Origin: an uncultured Lachnospiraceae bacterium | GTDB taxonomy: Bacteria; Bacillota; Clostridia; Lachnospirales; Lachnospiraceae | Direction of reading: 5' to 3' | Assembly (NCBI GenBank): GCA_910584325.1 | Contig: CAJTZH010000034.1 | Span: 1 to 25,464 of the forward strand | DNA length: 25,464 nucleotides | Shown: piece by piece, positions 14,227 to 21,971 of the stretch | How positions within the stretch are numbered: the first letter of the stretch is position 1 | Layout of the letters: each line of letters opens with the position of its first letter | Notes under the pieces: model-generated | Told to the model about the DNA's origin: nothing | Databases searched by the model: none | The model's input: only the letters and a program-made list of their open reading frames with translations | Made by a program: the position numbers and the translations under genes

Positions 14227-15180
14227 ATGGAAATTCCTGTTTTTTTATTTGGCGGATTTTTAGAGAGTGGTAAAACATCATTTATAAACGATACCGTAGC
14301 TGAAGAAAGTTTTACGGAGGGCGAACGTATTCTGATTATTGCCTGCGAGGAAGGCGAAGAAGAATATGACGCAAAGCAGCTTGCCGGTTTCAACACAACT
14401 GTAGAGTATGTGGAAGATGAAGACGATTTTACGGAAGCACTCGTCAAATCGTTTGCTTTAAAGCATAGTCCCCAAAAAGTAATTATCGAATGGAACGGTA
14501 TGTGGGGGCTGGAAAAGGTTCTCAACCTAAAGTACCCAAAAAACTGGCAGATTGTTCAGATGATTACTTTAGCTGCCGCGCCGACATTTGACTTGTACCT
14601 GAATAATATGCGCTCCGTTATTATGGAGCAGTTCACCAATTCCGACATGGTCATTTTTAACCGCTGCGACGAAAACACAAAACTCGGCTCTTACCGCCGT
14701 AATGTAAAAGCAGTTAATCCCGCCGCGCAAGTTTTCTTTGAAAACGCCGACGGCTCGGAACCGGATAAAAACGATACGCTGCCATATGATATCAACGCCG
14801 ACGTTATTGAACTGGAAGACGAAGATTTTGGCATATGGTTTGTCGACGCGATGGACGAGCCTGAAAAATACGATGGAAAGACTATTATAACCAAAGCTCT
14901 TGTTTACAAAAATATAAAACTTCCGGAAGGAACTTTTATTCCAGGGCGGTATGCGATGACCTGCTGTGCGGACGACGTTCGTTTTATCGGTCCGTATTGC
15001 AAGAGTCTTCTTGTTACTGATGAAAAGATACGGCGGCTGAAGAAAAACGAATGCATTAAACTGACTGCAAAAGTTGTTCATGAATACTGCAAATTTTATA
15101 AAGGAGAAGGACCGGTTCTATATGCTTCCGAAATTGAACCGGCTCCACTTCCAAGCAGTGAATTTGTATATTTTAATTAA
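14227..15180 (+). CDS. Fusion of a CobW-like P-loop GTPase and a DUF1980/YcgQ-like domain
   Basis: A 317-residue protein. Residues 1-~200 are a divergent G3E GTPase: Walker A GGFLESGKTS at 9-18 and NRCD as G4 at 145-148. The expected GCxCC metal motif is replaced by the acidic ACEEGEEEYD. Residues ~220-317 resemble the C-terminal domain of YcgQ/TIGR03943 proteins, with FIPGRYAMTCCADDVRFIG at ~237-255, including the paired cysteines C246-C247. In other bacteria YcgQ-type proteins are encoded beside a DUF318 permease (YcgR) and linked to metal homeostasis. No permease or membrane segment is present here. It is 6 nt after the first GTPase, so they likely work as a pair. Confidence 0.75.
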   Translation: MEIPVFLFGGFLESGKTSFINDTVAEESFTEGERILIIACEEGEEEYDAKQLAGFNTTVEYVEDEDDFTEALVKSFALKHSPQKVIIEWNGMWGLEKVLNLKYPKNWQIVQMITLAAAPTFDLYLNNMRSVIMEQFTNSDMVIFNRCDENTKLGSYRRNVKAVNPAAQVFFENADGSEPDKNDTLPYDINADVIELEDEDFGIWFVDAMDEPEKYDGKTIITKALVYKNIKLPEGTFIPGRYAMTCCADDVRFIGPYCKSLLVTDEKIRRLKKNECIKLTAKVVHEYCKFYKGEGPVLYASEIEPAPLPSSEFVYFN

Positions 15181-15186
15181 ATTATC

Positions 15187-15238
15187 AAAAAGGCATTGTA
15201 CCGTTTATCCTGACGGATATCTGATACACTGCCTTTTT
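15187..15238 (+). terminator. Terminator of the GTPase pair
   Basis: AAAAAGGCA (15187-15195) pairs with TGCCTTTTT (15230-15238); after one mismatch the stem continues with TGTA/TACA, and a smaller CCG/CGG stem lies inside. The right arm ends in a T-run. Confidence 0.75.
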
Positions 15239-15268
15239 GTAGTACTATTGTATCTCATTAATAGTATT

Positions 15269-15445
15269 GGAGGGAAGCAGGAAATTGATTTAGATAAAAG
15301 CTATTCGGAATATATGGATGAAAATATTTTTCTACTGCTCCAAGCAAAACATACCGCTGCAACCCTTATACAAGGTAAAGAAAACGGACTAATCGAAGGC
15401 TACCGGAATTATTTCAGAAGCGTTTTCTGTTCGTCGAACCACTGA
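15269..15445 (+). pseudogene. Internal fragment of a beta-lactamase-type serine hydrolase
   Basis: 58 codons without a start. The stretch SYSEYMDENIF followed by KHTAATL, GKENGLIEGYRNYF is what I recall from the middle of Firmicute class-C beta-lactamase/penicillin-binding-like hydrolases, between the YxN motif and the C-terminal half. The match breaks after NYF and the frame ends at 15445, only 12 nt from the stop codon of the CHR gene on the other strand. Upstream EIDLDK may be N-terminal sequence joined to it by a deletion. No catalytic motif remains. A second broken hydrolase lies at 24787-25464. Confidence 0.5.
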
Positions 15446-15457
15446 ACATACTCAGGA

Positions 15458-16018
15458 TTACACATCTATTAAACCTATCAAAAGATTAATTACTCCACAA
15501 GCAGCTATTATCATAATTGGGCTGTTCTTTTTCTTTCTAAGTACAATAAAAGCAACTATTATTAGCATTATACCCATAACATTAATATTCGATATCATAA
15601 ATCTGCCTTCCGAATATAATACTATTTTCAAAATAGCAAGCCCCGATCCTGCTATTAATGCCACTACGATAGGTCTCAAGGTCTCAAGCACACTCTTTAT
15701 AAAGTGTAATTGTCTAAATTTAAAATATATGTACGACAGCAAGGACACTATTATCATAGATGGAAGAATACACCCAAAGGTTGCTGCAACAGCCCCTCCT
15801 ATGCCGGCTATGCGTATACCAACAAACGTTGCCGAATTTACCGTAACAGGACCTGGTGTCATCTCCGCTATTGTTATTAAATTACAGAATTCCTCCATTG
15901 AAAGCCAGTTATTATTTACAACCTGACTCTGAATTACCGGCATGGCAGCATATCCGCCTCCAATACTGAATAATCCAACCTTAAGAAAACATACAAATAA
16001 CTTTAAATATGTCAGCAT
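15458..16018 (-). CDS. CHR-family transporter half, second protein
   Basis: A 186-residue membrane protein of the chromate ion transporter (CHR) superfamily, short-chain type in which two half-size proteins work together. FSIGGGYAAMPVIQ near the N-terminus, EMTPGPVTVNSATFVG and five to six hydrophobic segments are characteristic. Its start codon overlaps the end of the first CHR gene by 7 bp. Family members move chromate and are structurally suited to sulfate, its close analogue. As the last gene of an operon containing a sulfatase and its maturase, it may export sulfate (inference). No terminator was recognised downstream; the gene ends at the edge of a hydrolase remnant. Confidence 0.88.
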   Translation of the reverse strand: MLTYLKLFVCFLKVGLFSIGGGYAAMPVIQSQVVNNNWLSMEEFCNLITIAEMTPGPVTVNSATFVGIRIAGIGGAVAATFGCILPSMIIVSLLSYIYFKFRQLHFIKSVLETLRPIVVALIAGSGLAILKIVLYSEGRFMISNINVMGIMLIIVAFIVLRKKKNSPIMIIAACGVINLLIGLIDV

Positions 16019-16566
16019 TTCCTACGTCCTTCCACATAAGCCCTTACTATTCCAATTACTATAGCACAAAGCAATATGTACACCACATTGATCTCTGTAA
16101 ACACCGTGACCATGAATACTGTAATCATCATAGCATAATTAAAATATGACTTTCCCTTTATGACCCTGCCGGAAAGCTCACATACGACATCCAAAATAAC
16201 CGCTACAACCCCCGCTTGCATTCCCTTTAGTATCATTGATATATATATATTTCTGAAAAAGCTTTCATAAAAAAAGGATACTGCTGTCAAAATAACCATG
16301 GGGGGTATTATAGTTCCTATAACCGCAACTGCCATACCAATGAACCCATCTATCTTATGACCTACTAGTATTGCTGCATTCACTGCAATAGCACCCGGTG
16401 AAGACTGCGCTATTGCAACCATATCCAACATCTCATCTTCTTGAATCCATTGCAGCTCATCTACAAATTTTTTCTTCATAAATGTAACAATTACAAATCC
16501 TCCACCGAATGTCAATGCACTTATATACAACATATTAAGAAAAAGCTTTAGTAAAATTTTGTTCAT
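16012..16566 (-). CDS. CHR-family transporter half, first protein
   Basis: A 184-residue membrane protein, homologous to the adjacent CHR half. ALTFGGGFVIVTFMKKKFV is the N-terminal signature and IAQSSPGAIAVNAAILVG the conserved P-G loop. It has five to six hydrophobic segments and a basic C-terminal tail. ATG 16566 is preferred because GAGG lies 5 nt upstream; an in-frame ATG at 16587 has no ribosome site. It lies 51 nt after the anSME stop codon and overlaps the second half by 7 bp, so the two are coupled and presumably form a heterodimer with opposite membrane orientation. Confidence 0.88.
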   Translation of the reverse strand: MNKILLKLFLNMLYISALTFGGGFVIVTFMKKKFVDELQWIQEDEMLDMVAIAQSSPGAIAVNAAILVGHKIDGFIGMAVAVIGTIIPPMVILTAVSFFYESFFRNIYISMILKGMQAGVVAVILDVVCELSGRVIKGKSYFNYAMMITVFMVTVFTEINVVYILLCAIVIGIVRAYVEGRRKC

Positions 16567-16617
16567 ATTTTCCTCACCATCTGTCATTTCAACAACTTTA
16601 TTAAAAAAATTTTTATA

Positions 16618-17718
16618 TCAGAACAAATTCCGAATTCTCATTGCCAATTTGTATAATTTCTCATAAGCATACGAAAAAAACATCTTATATGATTCACAAT
16701 AAAAATTTATTCCATCTACATAATTCCTTCTACATCCACCCCTGCACAGCATATAATAACCACAGTTCAAGCATTGATCCGGTACACGCTTTCCTTCATC
16801 AATGAATTTTTTATTAGTAAGACAATATTCCATTTCTTTTATAGAATGTGTCTTAATATTACCGATTTCATATTCATCCAGCGCATAAAAATCACAGGGA
16901 TATACACTTCCGTCTGCCTCTATCACATACTGACAGCTACACCTTCCTTTCTGGTCACAGGCGTATGGCTCCAATCCCAGTAAAATGTTAACATAATTTT
17001 CAAACAATCTTATATATGGCTGTACCCCATTGTTTACATCTGTATACCAGAGTTCAAACAATTCAATAAGAAATCTGCCATAAGTAATCGGTGATAATGT
17101 ATATTCTAACTCACACAAATCACTTCCGTACGCTTCCAGACACGGTATGAACTGAAGATATTTAAAATCATTCTTTTTATAAAATTCGTATATTCTCCTG
17201 ATTTTTAAAGCGGTTTTTCCTGTAACAACAGTAAGAATGTTAAATTCTACATTACATTTTTTTAGGAGAGAAATAGCATTCATAACCCTTTGAAATGTAC
17301 CGTTACCTAATTTATCTTTTCTGTAAAAATCATGTGTTCTCATAATTCCATCCAGAGATATCCCTACAAGGAAATGATTCTGCCCCAAAAAAAACGCCCA
17401 TTCCTCATCAAGTGCATATCCATTTGTCTGTATACTGTTAAATATCCGTATTTTCCCCGCATGCTTTTTTTGTATTTCAATACATTTTTTATAAAATTCG
17501 ATTCCCGCCAATGTAGGTTCTCCACCTTGAAACGCAAATGTACAGGAATGTGCTGCATAAGCCAGACTTTTTTTAATAATCTCCTCTAAAATATCCTCCC
17601 GCATCAGTCCGCGATTATTAACACATCTTCTGTCTGAAATATCCTGATAAAAGCAATATTCACAGTTCATATTACAGCCGTTGGAGAATGGTTTAATCAA
17701 TACACTAAAATCTCTCAT
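16618..17718 (-). CDS. Anaerobic sulfatase-maturating enzyme (anSME, radical SAM/SPASM)
   Basis: A 366-residue radical-SAM enzyme that converts the active-site cysteine of a sulfatase to formylglycine without oxygen. The CxxxCxxC cluster motif is CNMNCEYC (C15, C19, C22). FAFQGGEPTL at 61-70 binds S-adenosylmethionine, and SIQTNGYALDEEWA is characteristic of anSME. The SPASM region carries the two auxiliary-cluster cysteines: CDQKGRCSC...YPCDFY and CLNCGYYMLCRGGC, with one more Cys near the end. Its ATG (17718) overlaps the sulfatase TGA in an ATGA junction, so the maturase is translated together with its presumed client. A longer in-frame start at 17850 lies inside the sulfatase gene and is rejected. 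Confidence 0.93.
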   Translation of the reverse strand: MRDFSVLIKPFSNGCNMNCEYCFYQDISDRRCVNNRGLMREDILEEIIKKSLAYAAHSCTFAFQGGEPTLAGIEFYKKCIEIQKKHAGKIRIFNSIQTNGYALDEEWAFFLGQNHFLVGISLDGIMRTHDFYRKDKLGNGTFQRVMNAISLLKKCNVEFNILTVVTGKTALKIRRIYEFYKKNDFKYLQFIPCLEAYGSDLCELEYTLSPITYGRFLIELFELWYTDVNNGVQPYIRLFENYVNILLGLEPYACDQKGRCSCQYVIEADGSVYPCDFYALDEYEIGNIKTHSIKEMEYCLTNKKFIDEGKRVPDQCLNCGYYMLCRGGCRRNYVDGINFYCESYKMFFSYAYEKLYKLAMRIRNLF

Positions 17719-19175
17719 ACGTTCTTTCCCTGATTGGTATATGAAACGGGTGCAGGCCAATGATATCCTCTCTGGTTGTACAATCCAAAATCCGGCAGAT
17801 TTTCTACTTTGCAAGCTCTGATACCTATAAGTTTTCCATCTTGTATCCATTGCAAATCCGAACCATACAACTCATCTTTTAGATTTTCAATTAATTTATC
17901 TGCCCTCTTCTTTACGGTTTCGTCCTTAATCAAATTTACTTTTTCCTTCGGATCATTTTCGATATCAAAAAACTGCATGACATTTCCATATGGGTAATAT
18001 ATCAGCTTATAATGTCCGTCACAAACCATTCTGGTCGCTTTGACACCCTCTCCAACTTCTCCGTATAGATATTCACGCATACTCCCAGACATAAGAGAAC
18101 GCCCGTCCATCCTCCCCTCCGCACTAATTCCACATATATCTAAAATCGTCGGCATCAAATCCGCCTGTCCCCCAAGCTTACTATTAACAATACCACTCTG
18201 ACCATACTTCTCATAGAATGGTCTGCCGGATATTATAAGCGGTACGCAGCACGAATTTTCATAAAAACTTCTTTTTGCCACCATATGATGATCAAAAAGC
18301 ATATCCCCATGGTCACTTGTAAAAATTATGATTGTATCATCCAACAAATTACATTCCCGCAGTGTTCCTATCAGCAGCCTGACTTGATTGTCTATATGTG
18401 TACACTGCGCATAAAATGCCCTTTTGGCTCTTATTATCTCTTTCGTCGAATATTTTTTTGCACTCTTTTGAAAGATACGGTAAATTTCCTCACTATTGTC
18501 CCACTTACCATATTCCGGCGCGTCTATTTCTTCCTCATTATACATATCCAGAAATGTCTTAAGGGGAACAAGCGGCGGATGTGGAAACTGATATGATAAA
18601 TAATAAAATGCCGGTCTTGTCGGGTCTTTCCTCTTAATCTGCTTTATCATTTCTCTGGTCGCCCAATTTGTAGGGTGCATATCTTCTGATAGATGCCATG
18701 GTCTGGTATAGTACACATTGTTTCCCATACCATGCATAAATTCATCTCCTGCATGTCCCTGCTCTCCCAACCATATTTGATAATCGTCCACAAGCCCAAA
18801 CTCGTATCTTCCCTCCTCCTGCAAGGTTACATCATCAAAACCAATCCTGTCTCTTTGCGGATAGACATGTAATTTACCTACTGCATACGCCTGATATCCA
18901 TTGTCTCTAAAGGTCTGCGCAAGAGTTTTCACATTTGGCATTGGCATTCTGTCAGAATATACTCTGTCGCCATGGCTCTTCGGAAGCAGCCCTGTCATCA
19001 TTGTCCTCCTTGCAGGAATACATACCGGACATTCGCTGTAATAATTGTCAAATCGCATTCCGTTTTCTGCAAGTGCATCTAACGTAGGCGTCATAATAAC
19101 ATCATGTCCCGCACATCCGAGCAATGCCCCCGGCCAGTGATCTGTACATATCATTAACACATTTTTCTTGTCCAT
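17715..19175 (-). CDS. Cys-type sulfatase, cytoplasmic
   Basis: A 486-residue sulfatase of the alkaline-phosphatase superfamily. The modification motif CxPxR is present as CIPAR (C52-R56) inside ECPVCIPARRTMMTG; C52 is the residue to be turned into formylglycine. Metal and sulfate ligands are recognisable: D12 in CTDHWPG, GKLH at 100-103, H199 in FPHPP, TSDHGD at 286-291, and K301. There is no signal peptide, so it should act inside the cell on imported sulfated sugars. A Cys-type enzyme needs anSME under anoxia, and that gene follows with a 4-bp overlap. The glycan cannot be fixed, but neighbours suggest a uronate-containing oligosaccharide. Confidence 0.93.
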   Translation of the reverse strand: MDKKNVLMICTDHWPGALLGCAGHDVIMTPTLDALAENGMRFDNYYSECPVCIPARRTMMTGLLPKSHGDRVYSDRMPMPNVKTLAQTFRDNGYQAYAVGKLHVYPQRDRIGFDDVTLQEEGRYEFGLVDDYQIWLGEQGHAGDEFMHGMGNNVYYTRPWHLSEDMHPTNWATREMIKQIKRKDPTRPAFYYLSYQFPHPPLVPLKTFLDMYNEEEIDAPEYGKWDNSEEIYRIFQKSAKKYSTKEIIRAKRAFYAQCTHIDNQVRLLIGTLRECNLLDDTIIIFTSDHGDMLFDHHMVAKRSFYENSCCVPLIISGRPFYEKYGQSGIVNSKLGGQADLMPTILDICGISAEGRMDGRSLMSGSMREYLYGEVGEGVKATRMVCDGHYKLIYYPYGNVMQFFDIENDPKEKVNLIKDETVKKRADKLIENLKDELYGSDLQWIQDGKLIGIRACKVENLPDFGLYNQRGYHWPAPVSYTNQGKNV

Positions 19176-19186
19176 ACCGCCTCTCC

Positions 19187-20740
19187 CTATCTTATAAATT
19201 TATCAACATTTTTTATTATAAACTCTTCCCCTATACAGCGATGTACTGATACGTTGCGCAGTCTCAATTCTTCCACATTTACAACAGTTACTCCACTTTT
19301 TGATGTCTCTTCACATCCGATCATCATCGCCGCCATACCTGTTTGAGCATTCTCAGCAAAAGAAATATCTACATTTTCCATATTTATTCGTTCTATTTTT
19401 CTCTCCGGAAGTCCGTATATATACACAGCCGCCACATGACAATTTATTGCACGTATATTACGAAATGAAAGTTTTTTAATATATGGGGTCCTTTCATCTA
19501 TTGGAAGCGCTTCCTTAGATGCCACGTATTGCGTTCTCCCGTCCGGATCGCAAAAATAAAAACTGTTTATTACAATCGGCGTCATCACCCCGTCCATGCA
19601 TATGTTATCAAATGTAATATTATCTATTACGGATTTTTCTCCTCTTCCACGTCTGGTCTTAATTCTGAGTCCTCTGTCCGTATTGATAAATTCACAGTCT
19701 TTTACCTTAATATCACTGACTCCCGCTGCATTTTCACTTCCTATAGTCACTGCTCCGTGTCCGTCTCTCATACAACAATTCTGAATGGTCACCTTCATTG
19801 CAGGTACCGGATTCCTCTTCGCCATATACGCTTTTCCTGATTTAACAGCTATACAGTCATCACCCACAGAAATCAATGTCCCAAGAACCAATACATTTTC
19901 ACATGATTCAGGATTGAATCCATCTGTATTATGAGAATCCTGCGGATTTTTAATCTTCACGTCAAGACACTTTATATTTTTACAAAAATATGGATGTATC
20001 GTCCAATGGGGAGAATTCATAACTGTAATTCCACTTATAACTATATTCTCACAATGATTCAAGAATATAAGTCTTGGACGCCACGCAATATCCCTTTTCT
20101 TAGGATTCTTCCACCAATTATCAAATCCCGCGCAACCGTCAATAATTCCTTTTCCGCTTATCGTAACATTTTTTACATATATGCCGGTAATAATTCCTGA
20201 AAAAGTATCCAGTGGATTCCCTCCATAACTTCCTATATTATATTCATCATTTTCATCATAATTCTCAATGACCCCAGGCAAGATTGACAATTTCGTTCTA
20301 TCCGTATAAGCAGATATTACTGCCCCCTCATCTATGGTTATATTGATATCACTCTTTAAGTATATATTAGAAACCTTGTAAATCCCCTTCGTAAACAATA
20401 CACGGCTATTGGCAGGACATGCCATAACTGCCGCCTGTATCGCATTTGTATCATCATGAAGTCCATCACCCACAGCCCCAAATTCCCTGACATTCAATGT
20501 AACATATTCCCATTCCGTGCGAAATTCAAGTTCTTTAGTGCGTTCTCCATCATATTCGGCATAAATGTTATATTTTGTATTCGGTTTTAAGCCATAAATT
20601 GTCGTTACCACAGTATTACTTTGGATAACTGTATCAGCATCAATAAATATCCTGTATTCCCGCTCTGCATAATACTTACCGTTCCCAGAGAGTTTTACCA
20701 CGGCACTTCTGGTCAATGCCATAATTAATTCAAGTTTCAT
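19187..20740 (-). CDS. Glycoside hydrolase family 28 (polygalacturonase-like)
   Basis: A 517-residue right-handed beta-helix glycosidase, acting on galacturonic-acid-type linkages in most characterised relatives. Residues ~1-75 look like a fibronectin-III-like module (GLKPNTKYNIYAEYDG). The pectate-lyase-type start VREFGAVGDG is at ~84-93. All four GH28 catalytic motifs are intact: NTDG at 271-274, GDDC at 293-296, GHG at 327-329, and RIK at 359-361. There is no secretion signal, so it is predicted cytoplasmic and an exo-type enzyme on short oligosaccharides. AAGGAG is 6 nt before ATG 20740. It starts 10 nt after GH105 and ends 11 nt before the sulfatase. Confidence 0.93.
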   Translation of the reverse strand: MKLELIMALTRSAVVKLSGNGKYYAEREYRIFIDADTVIQSNTVVTTIYGLKPNTKYNIYAEYDGERTKELEFRTEWEYVTLNVREFGAVGDGLHDDTNAIQAAVMACPANSRVLFTKGIYKVSNIYLKSDINITIDEGAVISAYTDRTKLSILPGVIENYDENDEYNIGSYGGNPLDTFSGIITGIYVKNVTISGKGIIDGCAGFDNWWKNPKKRDIAWRPRLIFLNHCENIVISGITVMNSPHWTIHPYFCKNIKCLDVKIKNPQDSHNTDGFNPESCENVLVLGTLISVGDDCIAVKSGKAYMAKRNPVPAMKVTIQNCCMRDGHGAVTIGSENAAGVSDIKVKDCEFINTDRGLRIKTRRGRGEKSVIDNITFDNICMDGVMTPIVINSFYFCDPDGRTQYVASKEALPIDERTPYIKKLSFRNIRAINCHVAAVYIYGLPERKIERINMENVDISFAENAQTGMAAMMIGCEETSKSGVTVVNVEELRLRNVSVHRCIGEEFIIKNVDKFIR

Positions 20741-20750
20741 AAAATTCTCC

Positions 20751-21836
20751 TTATAATTTCAGACTCTCTGCATATGCCATAATATAAGGTGCGGCCCCTT
20801 TATGGTCATCATATACTACTGGTTCCGAAAGATAATATTCAATGCTTCCATCCCTTTTATCACTGAGTCCTGCGCCCTTACATATATCTCCTATTCTAAG
20901 CATGCCGTCCACCTCCCTTACCTTAAGTTCAGTAATTGCATCAAACATTTGACGTGCTATTTCTTTATATTTCTCTTCCAATACTATTTTCATTCTACAT
21001 GCCTTGAAAATAGCATACGTAATCATCGCCGAGCCGGAAGTTTCTATATAATTTTCTTTCACCTCGGGATGGTCAACCACCTGAAAAAAAAGCCCCGTTT
21101 CGCCATCTCTATATCTAAGTATCCCCTTAAGGGCCTCTCTGAACAAATCGCCCAATTCCCTGTACATATCATATATAGCTTCATCCATCACATCCATTAC
21201 ATCAACCAACGCCATAAGATACCATCCGCATGCCCTGAGCCAAAAATTAGAAGACAACCCTGTTTCTTTGTCTGCCCAGTTCTGCTTCTTAGACATATCG
21301 CATGCGTGATAATAAAGCCCTTTATCCTCATTATAAAGATATTTTCTCACATTACGAAATTGATTCAGAATGTCTGTATAATGTTCCTTACCTCCAAATT
21401 CCGTTTCATACCTCATATAAAAAACCTGCCCCATATATAATCCATCCAACCATATCTGTTCCGGATAAATCTTCTTATGCCAGAAATTACCTTCGCGCGT
21501 TCGCGGATGAGTTCTAAGCTGATTTTGAAGTAATTCTATCGCTGCTCTGTATCTCTCATCTCTGGTTTCATCATAGGCAAAGAAAAGTCCATTTCCACTG
21601 TTGATACTGTCAATATTATACTCGTTTATATCATAGTATTTTATATTTCCCTGTTCATCTATATAATCACTATAATATCGGATAACAAAATTTTTATATT
21701 TTATATCCTCTGTAACCTGGTACATCATGACTGCTGCATTAACCAGACAGCCATCTATATAATTCCACTTGTTTTCTTTTGCGGTTTTAAACCTTTGAAT
21801 ATACTCGTCAATAAATTTCTCTGTTTTTGTAATCAT
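20751..21836 (-). CDS. GH105/GH88-type unsaturated uronyl hydrolase
   Basis: A 361-residue alpha/alpha-barrel enzyme like YteR/YesR, which cleave a 4,5-unsaturated uronic acid from oligosaccharides made by polysaccharide lyases. QIWLDGLYMGQVFY carries the conserved aspartate; GLYYHACD, NFWLRACGWYLMALVDV and ETSGSAMITYAI follow in family order. GH105 (rhamnogalacturonan, ulvan) fits best, with GH88 (glycosaminoglycan) as the alternative. There is no signal peptide, so it should be cytoplasmic. ATG 21836 is chosen because AGGAG is 11 nt upstream; an in-frame GTG at 21848 lies within that site. It is the first gene of the six-gene operon. No lyase or transporter for the sugar is in the window. 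Confidence 0.9.
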   Translation of the reverse strand: MITKTEKFIDEYIQRFKTAKENKWNYIDGCLVNAAVMMYQVTEDIKYKNFVIRYYSDYIDEQGNIKYYDINEYNIDSINSGNGLFFAYDETRDERYRAAIELLQNQLRTHPRTREGNFWHKKIYPEQIWLDGLYMGQVFYMRYETEFGGKEHYTDILNQFRNVRKYLYNEDKGLYYHACDMSKKQNWADKETGLSSNFWLRACGWYLMALVDVMDVMDEAIYDMYRELGDLFREALKGILRYRDGETGLFFQVVDHPEVKENYIETSGSAMITYAIFKACRMKIVLEEKYKEIARQMFDAITELKVREVDGMLRIGDICKGAGLSDKRDGSIEYYLSEPVVYDDHKGAAPYIMAYAESLKL

Positions 21837-21876
21837 TTTTATTTTCACTCCTATGGTTACTGATTTTCCGTTCGCA

Positions 21877-21904
21877 TTTATATGTTAAATCCACTATTGT
21901 ACAA
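21877..21904 (-). promoter_or_regulatory. Candidate promoter of the sulfatase operon
   Basis: Minus strand: TTGTAC (21899-21904), 16-bp spacer, TATAAA (21877-21882), ~40 bp before ATG 21836. Confidence 0.4.
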
Positions 21905-21917
21905 TTTCAACAACTAT

Positions 21918-21948
21918 GTTAATATAACTAGTATAACCAAAAGGTTAT
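21918..21948. promoter_or_regulatory. Candidate LysR operator between divergent genes
   Basis: Two dyads lie close together: GTTA-ATA-TAAC (21918-21928) and ATAACC-AAAA-GGTTAT (21933-21948). ATAAC/GTTAT half-sites are typical of LysR-type regulators. They sit 23 bp upstream of the lysR start and ~15 bp upstream of the candidate operon -35 box, a place where one regulator could control both directions. Confidence 0.5.
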
Positions 21949-21971
21949 GCTATAGGCTAAGGAGGCATTGT

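Noticed and set aside
16618..17850. Longer anSME starting at 17850
   Set aside because: It would overlap the sulfatase by 136 bp and add 44 residues unlike the family; ATG 17718 with the ATGA overlap fits the conserved N-terminus.
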